A stretch of 64,000 nucleotides of DNA from Gemmatimonadota bacterium (GTDB lineage Bacteria > Gemmatimonadota > Gemmatimonadetes > Gemmatimonadales > GWC2-71-9), in assembly GCA_003222035.1 (NCBI GenBank), contig QHUS01000065.1, positions 1-64,000 of the forward strand, written 5' to 3'. A program made the translations under genes and the position numbers. Below the pieces are notes generated by a model. That model had not been told where the DNA came from. It worked only from the letters and a program-made list of their open reading frames with translations, and made no database searches. Of the stretch, positions 1 to 6,016 are shown one piece after another. Within the stretch, counting starts at the first letter, position 1; each line of letters starts with the position of its first letter.

Positions 1-1560
1 GTGCGACGCGCTGATCGTGCCCTGGCTCGACGTACTACCGCTCGTCGACGAGCCGTCGCCCCAGTTGATGGTGTACGACCACGGGCCGTCGTTGTTCGGG
101 TCGCTGAACGACGCGGTCTCCGTGTAGAGAATCCCGAGCAACACCGTCTCGTCCGACCCGGCGTTCACCGTGGGCGGCTGGTTCGGCGTTGCACAGGTCA
201 CGGAGTAGCTCACCGTGGCCGTCCCGCCCGAGGGTACCGTCACCGTGCGCGACGTGCCCCCGCTCACCGAGCAGTTCGTAGGCACGCCGCTGAGCGCCAC
301 CGTGTGACTCGTGGCCGTGAGGCCGGTGAACGTGACACTGCTCTTGATCCCGATCGACTGGCTGGTGGTCCCGTCCACCGTGACGGTGTAGCCGCTCGGC
401 AGGCTGGTGCCCGTCGTGGTGGTGGTGACGGTGAGCTGACCGGTCGTGGGACTGCTCGTCGTACTCTTCACGATGTCGCCGCCCGTCAGCATGCCGGACT
501 TGCTGTAGGAGATTGAGGGAGCGCTGAAGCTGAAAAAGTCCAGGCCGCTCCCGGCCGGCCCGTTATCACAGACGGCCACGGTGAAGTTCAGCTGTTCGGC
601 CTCTCCGACCACCTGGCCCGTGCCATCGAACTCCGCCCCCTTGGTCGGATCGCTGCAGGCATTGGAGCTGGTGCGGAGCGCGGTGATCCCTGTGCCGGGA
701 AATGTCGGACCGACCTGAAGCGAGCCGGGGATGCTGTAATCCGTGTAGGTGAGGGTCCCGGAGAGATCGGACTTCACGTCGAAGGTGAACGTCTGCAGGT
801 TCGAGCCGGCCGTAGGCGAGCCTGGACCGATCTGCCCCGTCCCGGAAACCTCCACGCCGGAGGTCGCCGTGCAGCTCACCGAGAAGGCTGCCGTCGCGGT
901 CCCGCCGGTGGGCACGGTAACCGTCTGGGAGGTGCCCTCGCGCACCGTGCAATTCGTGGGCACGCCGTTGAGCGCCACTGTGTGGCTGGTGGCCGTGAGG
1001 CCGGTGAACGTGACCCTGCTGTTGATCCCGATCGGCTGACTCGTGGCCCCGTCCACCGTCGCCGTGTAACTGCTGGCAGGGAGGCTCGTGCCCGAGGTGC
1101 TGGTCGAGACAAGGAGGGAGCCTGTGGAGGAAGAACCAGTCGACTTGGTGATGTCCCCGCTCGTCAGGGTGGCCGACTTGCTGTAGTTAATTGAGGGAGC
1201 GCTGAAGCTGAAGAAGTCCAGGCCGCTCCCGGCCGGCCCGTTATCGCACACGGCCACGGTGAAGTTCACCATTTCCGTCTCTCCGAACACCTGGCCCGTG
1301 CCGTCGAACTCCGCGCCCTTGGTCGGGTCGCTGCAGGCGGTGGAGCTGGTGCGGAACGCTGTGATCCAGTCGAAGGTCTGCACGTTGTTCCCAGCCGACG
1401 GCGACCCCGTCCCGAGCTGTCCTAGCCCGGTCACTTCCACGACTGCTGGGGCCGTGTCAAACTCGGGGACGAAGGGACTGACCGAGTCACTGCAGCCCAC
1501 AGCGAACAGAGCGGCGGCCAGAAGCCCTACAACCCCACCCCACGTCATCCGCTCGTTCAT
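1..1560 (-). CDS. Secreted lipoprotein with two repeat modules and a PKD-like domain (3' end beyond window)
   Basis: The frame is open from the ATG at 1560 to base 1 (520 codons), with no stop reached. A signal peptide ends in a lipobox, FAVGC, with Cys23 as the likely lipidated residue. Residues 41-235 and 236-460 are two copies of one module, each containing the motif ACSDPTKGAEFDGTGQV and the motif GPAGSGLDFFSFSAPSI. From about residue 463 a PKD-like domain begins (QPPTVNAGSDE, then INWGDG). Copy 1 lacks about 30 residues that copy 2 has between NLQTF and ALRTSS. A GAGGGTGG Shine-Dalgarno lies just upstream of the ATG. It is probably an envelope-anchored or surface protein with an adhesion or binding role; the exact function is unknown. 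The surface role is inferred from the lipobox and the PKD-like domain. Confidence 0.8.
   Translation of the reverse strand, partial: MNERMTWGGVVGLLAAALFAVGCSDSVSPFVPEFDTAPAVVEVTGLGQLGTGSPSAGNNVQTFDWITAFRTSSTACSDPTKGAEFDGTGQVFGETEMVNFTVAVCDNGPAGSGLDFFSFSAPSINYSKSATLTSGDITKSTGSSSTGSLLVSTSTSGTSLPASSYTATVDGATSQPIGINSRVTFTGLTATSHTVALNGVPTNCTVREGTSQTVTVPTGGTATAAFSVSCTATSGVEVSGTGQIGPGSPTAGSNLQTFTFDVKSDLSGTLTYTDYSIPGSLQVGPTFPGTGITALRTSSNACSDPTKGAEFDGTGQVVGEAEQLNFTVAVCDNGPAGSGLDFFSFSAPSISYSKSGMLTGGDIVKSTTSSPTTGQLTVTTTTTGTSLPSGYTVTVDGTTSQSIGIKSSVTFTGLTATSHTVALSGVPTNCSVSGGTSRTVTVPSGGTATVSYSVTCATPNQPPTVNAGSDETVLLGILYTETASFSDPNNDGPWSYTINWGDGSSTSGSTSSQGTISASH
181..1440 (-). repeat. Two-copy internal direct repeat in the lipoprotein gene
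   Basis: Copy 1 is 856-1440 and copy 2 is 181-855. Parts are nearly identical at DNA level, for example 513-560 against 1191-1238, at an offset of 678 bases. Copy 1 is about 90 bases shorter, an in-frame loss or gain. High DNA identity over part of the unit suggests a recent duplication or gene conversion. Confidence 0.75.
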
Positions 1561-1893
1561 GATGCCACCCTCTCTTGTGGAGTGTGTGCCACGCGGCGAG
1601 AAAACGGAACAACGCGTTTTTTTTATCGGCAAAGGTTGAGCCAGAGCGTCACGGCCCTGGAGCACCGCGCGCCTGGATCCGAGTTCCGCCCAGCCGTGGC
1701 ACCCGGGCAGCATGTCGGGCGGCGAAGCGTCGGCAGGCGGCCTACGCTGCGCCGAATCGACGGAGCGCGTCCGCAGCATCGCGTCGAAGCTTGGCACAAC
1801 GTCCGAGGGGTGGAGCTGGCGGCGTGACCGGCGATCACGACCCGTCGCCGGTCGCGCGATGCCTCACACGACGATGGGACAGCGAGGGATTCC
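1561..1893. other. Intergenic stretch upstream of the lipoprotein gene
   Basis: No convincing gene is seen. It holds the lipoprotein ribosome binding site, an 8-T run at 1617-1624, and at 1823-1856 a 34-base string that recurs (33 of 34 bases) at 4298-4331 inside a small arginine-rich gene. That string contains the inverted repeat ACCGGCGA/TCGCCGGT around a 10-base loop. I read it as the decayed remnant of a second copy of the small gene at 4203-4412. Confidence 0.45.
1823..1856. repeat. 34-base direct repeat, left copy (right copy 4298-4331)
   Basis: 33 of 34 bases match 4298-4331. The left copy sits directly against the larger repeat that starts at 1857. The right copy is about 270 bases from its larger repeat (4601). 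This fits an ancestral two-gene unit that has suffered a deletion on the left. Confidence 0.7.
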
Positions 1894-2190
1894 CTACCGG
1901 CCTGGGCGGGTGTTTACGATTTCGAGACTGCGACGCGGTACGATCGCTGGGTGGTTATGCACCACGACGACCGCTTCCTCTGGACCGGCGCTAAGAACGC
2001 GGTACCACATGCCGAAGCTAAGCGGCCCCGGGACATCGACCACTAAGCGAGCCCACCGTTCTCCCGGAGGAGATGATCCCTCGCCCTGCCCTCCACCCAC
2101 GCTCACGGCACGCCTCAGCCCCAACGTCAGGTGTACTGCACGTTCTGCACGTTCGATGGTACCGGGTCGTCGTACGATTGGCAAGACTGG
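1857..2190. repeat. Direct repeat of about 335 bp, left copy
   Basis: Homologous to 4601-4936, roughly 85% identical by eye, same orientation. It carries the 70-codon gene at 1894-2106 on the minus strand. Together the two copies bracket the ABC exporter genes and tRNA-His. Confidence 0.85.
1894..2106 (-). CDS. Small uncharacterised protein, paralogue of the gene at 4639-4851
   Basis: A 70-codon frame from a GTG at 2106 to a TAG at 1894. It matches the frame at 4639-4851 at about 63 of 70 residues, with the same length. Many base differences between the copies fall at third positions of this minus-strand frame and are silent (several Val, His, Leu and Gly codons). The one single-base indel near the 3' end falls immediately after the stop codon in both copies. 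That pattern favours coding on this strand. Read on the plus strand, the same indel would break the frame. Conserved words include PPGERWARLVVDVPGPLS and MWYRVLSAGPEEAVVVVH. I recognise no family, signal peptide or membrane segment. A start at the internal Met of MWYRVL is also possible. Confidence 0.45.
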   Translation of the reverse strand: MSVGGGQGEGSSPPGERWARLVVDVPGPLSFGMWYRVLSAGPEEAVVVVHNHPAIVPRRSLEIVNTRPGR

Positions 2191-2279
2191 TCTCACTGCA
2201 ACGGTCCGTCGTCGAGCGGACACTCGGCCACTTCCGGGCGGGCCCCCATGGACCCGCCGTCTTTGGAGACCGGTGCAAC

Positions 2280-3026
2280 CTACACCTCGATCTTCGAGAA
2301 CCGCCACGCCCCGGCGATCACGAACAAGACGCCCACGCCCAGCAACACCGCTATGTCCAGCGCGACCCCAAAATGCGCCGTGCCTATCAGGATGCCGCGC
2401 ACGCCATCGATCCCATACGTGAGCGGATCGATCCGCGTCAGCACCGCCAAGGCGGCAGGAAGGCCCTGCAATGGGTACAGCGCTCCGGACAAGAACCACA
2501 ACGGCATCACCAGGAAATTCATGACCATTTGAAAGCCCTGCATGTCCTTCAAACTCGAGCCGATGGCCGTGGCCAGCGCGGCGAAGACGAGAGCGATCAG
2601 CGCGATGATGAGAAACGCGAGGATGACAGCGAGCACACTCGTCGGGCGGAACCCGGCTACCAGAGTCACGCCGAAGATCAGGAGTCCCTGGAGCACGGCC
2701 ACCGTCGCCCCGCCCAATGTCCGACCCATCATGATCTGAACGCGCGGCACAGGCGCGACCAACGTCTCTTTCAGGAAGCCGAACTGGCGGTCCCACAGCA
2801 TCGCGATCCCGGAGAACATCGCCGTGAACAGCACGGTCATCCCGATCACCCCCGGCGCCACGAACTGGAGATAGCTCCCTTCCCCCGCGCGCCGGAACAC
2901 CGGTCCCAGGCCGAACCCGAGCACGCCCAAGTACATCAGCGGCGTACCGAGCGAGGCGACGATCTGCGCGCGCGAGCGCAGATACTTCTTGAGCTCCCGC
3001 AGCCACAGGATGAAGACCACGCTCAT
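2280..3026 (-). CDS. ABC-2 type transporter permease
   Basis: A 248-residue integral membrane protein and the transmembrane half of an ABC exporter. The N-terminal cytoplasmic segment (MSVVFILWLRELKKYLRS) is followed by about six hydrophobic segments, as in the DrrB/NodJ ABC-2 family, including WFLSGALYPL. The ATG at 3026 has a GGAGGAGA Shine-Dalgarno and sits 4 bases after the stop of the ATPase gene, so the two are surely co-transcribed. The frame continues upstream, but that part lies inside the ATPase gene in another frame and is low-complexity. The substrate cannot be read from sequence; DrrAB-like pairs export drugs, lipids or polysaccharides. Confidence 0.9.
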   Translation of the reverse strand: MSVVFILWLRELKKYLRSRAQIVASLGTPLMYLGVLGFGLGPVFRRAGEGSYLQFVAPGVIGMTVLFTAMFSGIAMLWDRQFGFLKETLVAPVPRVQIMMGRTLGGATVAVLQGLLIFGVTLVAGFRPTSVLAVILAFLIIALIALVFAALATAIGSSLKDMQGFQMVMNFLVMPLWFLSGALYPLQGLPAALAVLTRIDPLTYGIDGVRGILIGTAHFGVALDIAVLLGVGVLFVIAGAWRFSKIEV

Positions 3027-3030
3027 GCCG

Positions 3031-3834
3031 CTATCTCCTCCACACGCGCGCGACCTGGCGCATGCGATCCTCGGCGCTGAAGGTCTCGTCACGAATGGTC
3101 GTGCCCGTGAGCTTGAGGAATGCCGCCTCGAGCGAGTCGGCACCGGTCTGCTGCTTGAGCTCGGCCGACGAGCCGGTCGCGACGATCTTGCCATGGTCGA
3201 TGATCGCGATGCGGTCGGCCACCCGATCGGCTTCGTCCATGTAGTGCGTGGTGAGGAAGACCGTCACACCCTCGGTCGCATTCAGATTCTTGACGTGCGT
3301 CCACATCTGATTGCGGCTCTGGGGGTCGAGTCCCAGCGTCGGCTCGTCGAGGAACAAGACCCTGGGGGTGTGCAGGAACCCGCGCGCGATCTCGAGGCGC
3401 CGTCTCATCCCGCCCGAGAACGTCTTCACGAGGTCGTTCCGGCGATCCCACAGCTCGAACAGCTTGAGCAGCGTCTCCCCGCGCTCCCGGCGGACTCGGC
3501 GCGGCACGTGGTACAACACACCGTGAATGTCGAGGTTTTCCCAGGCGGTCAGCTCGCTGTCGAGACTGGGATCCTGAAAGACGACGCCGAATCGCTTGCG
3601 AACTTCGGTCGAATCCTTGACGGGATCCAGACCGTCGAGCTCGAGCGTGCCGCTCGTCGGGCGGAGCACGGTCGTCAGCATCTTGATGGTCGTCGTCTTC
3701 CCGGCGCCGTTGGGCCCGAGGAACGCGAACGTCTCGCCCCTGCGCACGTCGAAGGTGACGTCATTCACCGCCGTCACGGTGCCGAAGGTGCGAACGAGAT
3801 GCTGGACGCGGATTATGCGGTTGTCTTGGCTCAA
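3031..3834 (-). CDS. ABC transporter ATP-binding protein (DrrA/NodI-like)
   Basis: A 267-residue nucleotide-binding subunit that powers the permease encoded next to it. Walker A is GPNGAGKTT (40-48), the Q-loop Gln is near 87, the signature is FSGGMRRR (139-146, Phe in place of the usual Leu), Walker B is VLFLDEP (159-165), and the switch His is at about 197 in LTTHYMDEAD. The only plausible start is a TTG at 3834 preceded by GAGGTC, 24 bases past the 3' end of tRNA-His. The tRNA and the exporter could therefore share a transcript. The C-terminal tail (SLEAAFLKLTG) is typical of the DrrA family. Physiological cargo unknown. Confidence 0.92.
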   Translation of the reverse strand: MSQDNRIIRVQHLVRTFGTVTAVNDVTFDVRRGETFAFLGPNGAGKTTTIKMLTTVLRPTSGTLELDGLDPVKDSTEVRKRFGVVFQDPSLDSELTAWENLDIHGVLYHVPRRVRRERGETLLKLFELWDRRNDLVKTFSGGMRRRLEIARGFLHTPRVLFLDEPTLGLDPQSRNQMWTHVKNLNATEGVTVFLTTHYMDEADRVADRIAIIDHGKIVATGSSAELKQQTGADSLEAAFLKLTGTTIRDETFSAEDRMRQVARVWRR

Positions 3835-3857
3835 AGACCTCGGCGTCTAGCCGTTAG

Positions 3858-3932
3858 GGTGGCTGACGGGAATCGAACCCGCAACCTCTGGAGCCACAGT
3901 CCAGCGCTCTAACCGATTGAGCTACAGCCACC
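3858..3932 (-). tRNA. tRNA-His (anticodon GTG)
   Basis: The minus strand folds into a full cloverleaf. The acceptor stem GTGGCTG pairs with CAGCCAC, the anticodon arm is CTGGA-CTGTGGC-TCCAG with anticodon GTG, and the T arm is GCGGG-TTCGAAT-CCCGT. An extra 5' G (base 3932) faces the discriminator C (base 3858), the G-1:C73 pair that marks tRNA-His. The CCA end is not encoded. Confidence 0.97.
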
Positions 3933-3982
3933 ATGTGGTACTGCAACAACTTACCAACTTACGCCGCCGTCCGCACCTTCCT

Positions 3983-4009
3983 TTGTTTGCCGCTCGTTAC
4001 GGCAAACAA
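3983..4009. repeat. Perfect 10-bp inverted repeat with 7-base loop
   Basis: TTGTTTGCCG at 3983-3992 pairs with CGGCAAACAA at 4000-4009. It lies about 50 bases upstream of tRNA-His and has no U-run after the stem on either strand. It could be a regulatory dyad or a mobile-element remnant. Confidence 0.6.
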
Positions 4010-4141
4010 GCGCGAGAGGCGGCCACGCAAAGGCTCCGGGGACATGAGTCCGTGCGGCAGGACGAGGAGCGCGGAACGTGGAGCCCGAATCAGTTCACCG
4101 TGGAGCAGGTCCGGGCGGTCTGATTTGCTAGTGTGTCAACA

Positions 4142-4180
4142 GTAGGTGTGTAGAGCCCTACTACGGCTCTACACACCTAC
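4142..4180. repeat. Perfect 16-bp inverted repeat with 7-base loop
   Basis: GTAGGTGTGTAGAGCC at 4142-4157 pairs with its exact complement at 4165-4180. It lies between the small gene at 4203 and tRNA-His. It is followed by no T-run, so it is not a standard intrinsic terminator, though it could terminate or protect the transcript of the minus-strand gene that ends at 4203. On the minus strand a TTGACA box (4131-4136 region) lies directly downstream of it. Confidence 0.7.
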
Positions 4181-4202
4181 ACACTTGAGGGTGGCGCGAG
4201 GT

Positions 4203-4412
4203 CTAGAGGAGCCTAACACCCTGAGGTGGCGTGCGACGTTCCGATCTCGCGCGACGCTGGCCGCCAGATCGGCGATCCGTGCCGTAACGGCGCTCGACGT
4301 GAACGGCGATCACGACCCGTCGCCGGTCGCGGGTCATGCGGCGACCGAGGTCTCGCCGCCGATCCAAAACGCCTCGCCGTGGCTGGTCCCTCTGCATTGG
4401 CTCGGTGCTCAT
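4203..4412 (-). CDS. Small arginine-rich protein with ERR/DRR repeats
   Basis: A 69-residue basic protein with repeated (E/D)RR blocks: LDRRRDLGRR, TRDRRR, ERRYGTDRR, ARSERR. Repeats of this kind occur in short bacterial proteins and in linkers of PilZ-type proteins, but I do not know a defined function for them. The ATG at 4412 follows a GAGAG-type ribosome binding site. A GTG at 4451 in the same frame would add 13 residues. A 34-base piece of this gene recurs at 1823-1856, next to the left copy of the larger repeat. Highly charged, no signal peptide, no membrane segment. It may bind nucleic acid or a partner protein, which is a guess from charge alone. Confidence 0.5.
   Translation of the reverse strand: MSTEPMQRDQPRRGVLDRRRDLGRRMTRDRRRVVIAVHVERRYGTDRRSGGQRRARSERRTPPQGVRLL
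4298..4331. repeat. 34-base direct repeat, right copy (left copy 1823-1856)
   Basis: Lies inside the arginine-rich small gene, encoding part of RDRRRVVIA. 33 of 34 bases match the left copy, where no intact gene remains. Confidence 0.7.
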
Positions 4413-4591
4413 GTCGTACTCTCGTTGGGCGTGCAAGTCAGTCGGGCTCACGTCGCGAGGACCTGCATCCCCGGGGCCAGTTCGGCGTGCCGAGTGGGTG
4501 AGGTCATTGCCTTGCTGGAATTGGAGATGCCGTCCGGCCCAACTCGTGGTTCATGCGACGTGCCGAAGCACTGTGGTGGCAGGACCAACGA

Positions 4592-4611
4592 GTGAGGCAG
4601 CGATGCCTCAC
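4592..4611. other. Perfect 8-bp hairpin closed by a GCGA tetraloop
   Basis: GTGAGGCA (4592-4599), loop GCGA (4600-4603), TGCCTCAC (4604-4611). On the plus strand the loop fits the GNRA class. It lies 28 bases past the stop of the 70-codon gene at 4639-4851, at the edge of the direct repeat. The left repeat copy keeps only the right arm. It may stabilise the 3' end of a transcript. Confidence 0.55.
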
Positions 4612-4936
4612 ACGACGATGGGACAGCGAGGGATTCCCTTACCGGCTTGGGCGGGTGCTTACGATTTCGAGACTGCGACGCGGGACGATCGCTGGATGGT
4701 GATGCACGACGACGACCGCTTCCTCTGGACCGGCGCTAAGAACGCGGTACCACATGCCAAGGCTGAGCGGTCCCGGGACATCGACCACTAAGCGAGCCCA
4801 CCGTTCTCCCGGAGGAGACAACCCCTCGCCCTGCCCTGCACCCACACTCACGGGACTCCCCGGCCCAACCTCAGGGAAACTGCACGTTCTGCACATGTGA
4901 TAGTACAGGGTCGGCGTCCGACTTACAAGACGGACC
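4601..4936. repeat. Direct repeat of about 335 bp, right copy
   Basis: Homologous to 1857-2190 in the same orientation, at an offset of about 2744 bases. It contains the 70-codon gene at 4639-4851. The similarity fades near 4936. Confidence 0.85.
4639..4851 (-). CDS. Small uncharacterised protein, paralogue of the gene at 1894-2106
   Basis: A 70-codon frame, GTG at 4851 to TAA at 4639, with a GGGGAG ribosome binding site about 5 bases before the GTG. It is the same length as its partner at 1894-2106, with about seven replacements. The segment MWYRVLSAGPEEAVVVVH is identical in both; the next words differ (HHHPAIVPRRS here, NHPAIVPRRS in the partner). A longer frame from an ATG at 4896 exists, but the extra part is not conserved in the left copy because of an indel, so I prefer the GTG. 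No recognised family. The gene lies upstream of the arginine-rich gene at 4203-4412 on the same strand, and the two may form one unit. Confidence 0.45.
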   Translation of the reverse strand: MSVGAGQGEGLSPPGERWARLVVDVPGPLSLGMWYRVLSAGPEEAVVVVHHHPAIVPRRSLEIVSTRPSR

Positions 4937-4943
4937 GATTGAT

Positions 4944-4969
4944 CACCCGGGGATCACCCCCTCCGGGTG
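4944..4969. other. Inverted repeat downstream of the thioesterase gene
   Basis: CACCCGG (4944-4950) pairs with CCGGGTG (4963-4969) around a 12-base loop, 28 bases past the stop of the NRPS release gene on the minus strand. There is no T-run, so it is at most a weak candidate terminator for the cluster. Confidence 0.3.
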
Positions 4970-4996
4970 GCGATCGACCGGCGCTAAGGGCCATGG

Positions 4997-6016
4997 CTAC
5001 CCGTGCACGAAGCGGGAGCATGTTGTCGCAGGCGCGACGTCTTGTGCGTCACGACAGCACCGGAATAGCTCGGCAAAGCGAGGTGCGTACTCGCGGAGCA
5101 TGTTGTCGCCATCGCAGCCGTCAGGTCCGACATACTCCTCGGTACGATGTGCTACCGAGCGCCAGCCCAGCGCCGCGTGGCCGAAGCGCACCCACTCTCG
5201 GGACGGCAGGAACAGGCCGACACGCCCCGCGAAATGGCCCGGCGTGTAACTGCGCGCCGCCGCTATCGTGGCGCGCTCAACCTTGGCGCGCAGCACCAGC
5301 ACCGGATCCGCTGCGGCAGCGTGCACGCGATCGCGGTGTGCCTTGCGCAGGCGCAGCTTCTCGGCCACGTACACGCGGCGCTCGCCCGATGAGAGCGACA
5401 CGAGTGCACGAGCATGCCGGCTAATGCGTTCTACCTGCTGGGCGACCCGTCGACGCAGCTGCGGCAGGAACCGGTACCAGGTCGGATACGGGCTCCCAAA
5501 CAGACCGACGAAGCTGATGGCCGCACCGCCCTGCAGAAGTTGTCGCGCCAGCTCGAATGCAATGCCGCCGCCGGCGCAAAAGCCAACAATGACGTAAGGG
5601 CCGTTGGGCCTGAACGCGCGGACCTGGCCTGCGAAGTACCCGGCCAGATCCTCGACCCGCGTGAGCAGCTCGCTCTGGCCATCGAGACCCGGAGGCTGCA
5701 GCCCGAAGAACGGCTGATCGTCGCCAAGGTGCTCCACCAGCGCACGGTAGCAGAAGACGTCGCCGTTGTGTCCGGCCACCGCAAAAACGGGTTCGCGCGC
5801 TCCACACGGCTGCAGCGGCACGATGGCGCGCTGCTGTTCGGCGAGCGCCACGCCCGAGCGTAGCAACTCGAGAATTTCGCGCTTGCGCTCCTGGAGTGCC
5901 TGGCGCAGCTCCGGCGTCAACATGCCCGCCGGCGCCTTGCACCGCAGGCGATCGCCATCGGCCCACATCCGGACATCGCGCTTGCGCAGGTCAGCGAGGA
6001 ACGCAGACAGCGTCAC
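4997..6016 (-). CDS. Stand-alone NRPS release protein: TubC-type docking domain plus thioesterase
   Basis: A 339-residue protein. Residues 1-52 match the TubC N-terminal docking domain (LSAFLADLRKRDVRMW, then ELRQALQERKREILELL), which in known systems grips a short C-terminal motif of the upstream synthetase. Residues from about 65 on are a type I thioesterase alpha/beta hydrolase. The nucleophile elbow is GFCAGG with Cys147 where most family members have Ser. The region that normally carries the catalytic His (G-x-H before ML-RE) reads GCDGDNMLREY, so the His is not seen. The GTG start overlaps the NRPS stop (GTGA, 6013-6016) and has an AGGAGA ribosome binding site. Role: releasing the peptide from the last carrier domain by hydrolysis or cyclisation. 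Whether it is fully active is uncertain because of the missing His. Confidence 0.88.
   Translation of the reverse strand: MTLSAFLADLRKRDVRMWADGDRLRCKAPAGMLTPELRQALQERKREILELLRSGVALAEQQRAIVPLQPCGAREPVFAVAGHNGDVFCYRALVEHLGDDQPFFGLQPPGLDGQSELLTRVEDLAGYFAGQVRAFRPNGPYVIVGFCAGGGIAFELARQLLQGGAAISFVGLFGSPYPTWYRFLPQLRRRVAQQVERISRHARALVSLSSGERRVYVAEKLRLRKAHRDRVHAAAADPVLVLRAKVERATIAAARSYTPGHFAGRVGLFLPSREWVRFGHAALGWRSVAHRTEEYVGPDGCDGDNMLREYAPRFAELFRCCRDAQDVAPATTCSRFVHG

Noticed and set aside
1935-1975. HNHP motif in the left 70-codon protein, as in RadC/MPN proteins
   Set aside because: The right copy reads HHHP, and the downstream residues do not fit, so it is not a conserved metal site.
3858-3932. tRNA-His as an island attachment site
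   Set aside because: No duplicate of the tRNA 3' end was found in the window and no integrase was seen.
4205-4225. attC-like GCCTAAC box near a possible gene cassette
   Set aside because: No matching GTTRRRY partner at the right distance and no integrase gene in the window.
4603-4791. A 62-codon plus-strand frame across the right repeat
   Set aside because: In the left repeat the same frame has a single-base indel, and many base differences are silent only on the minus strand, so the minus-strand frame is favoured.
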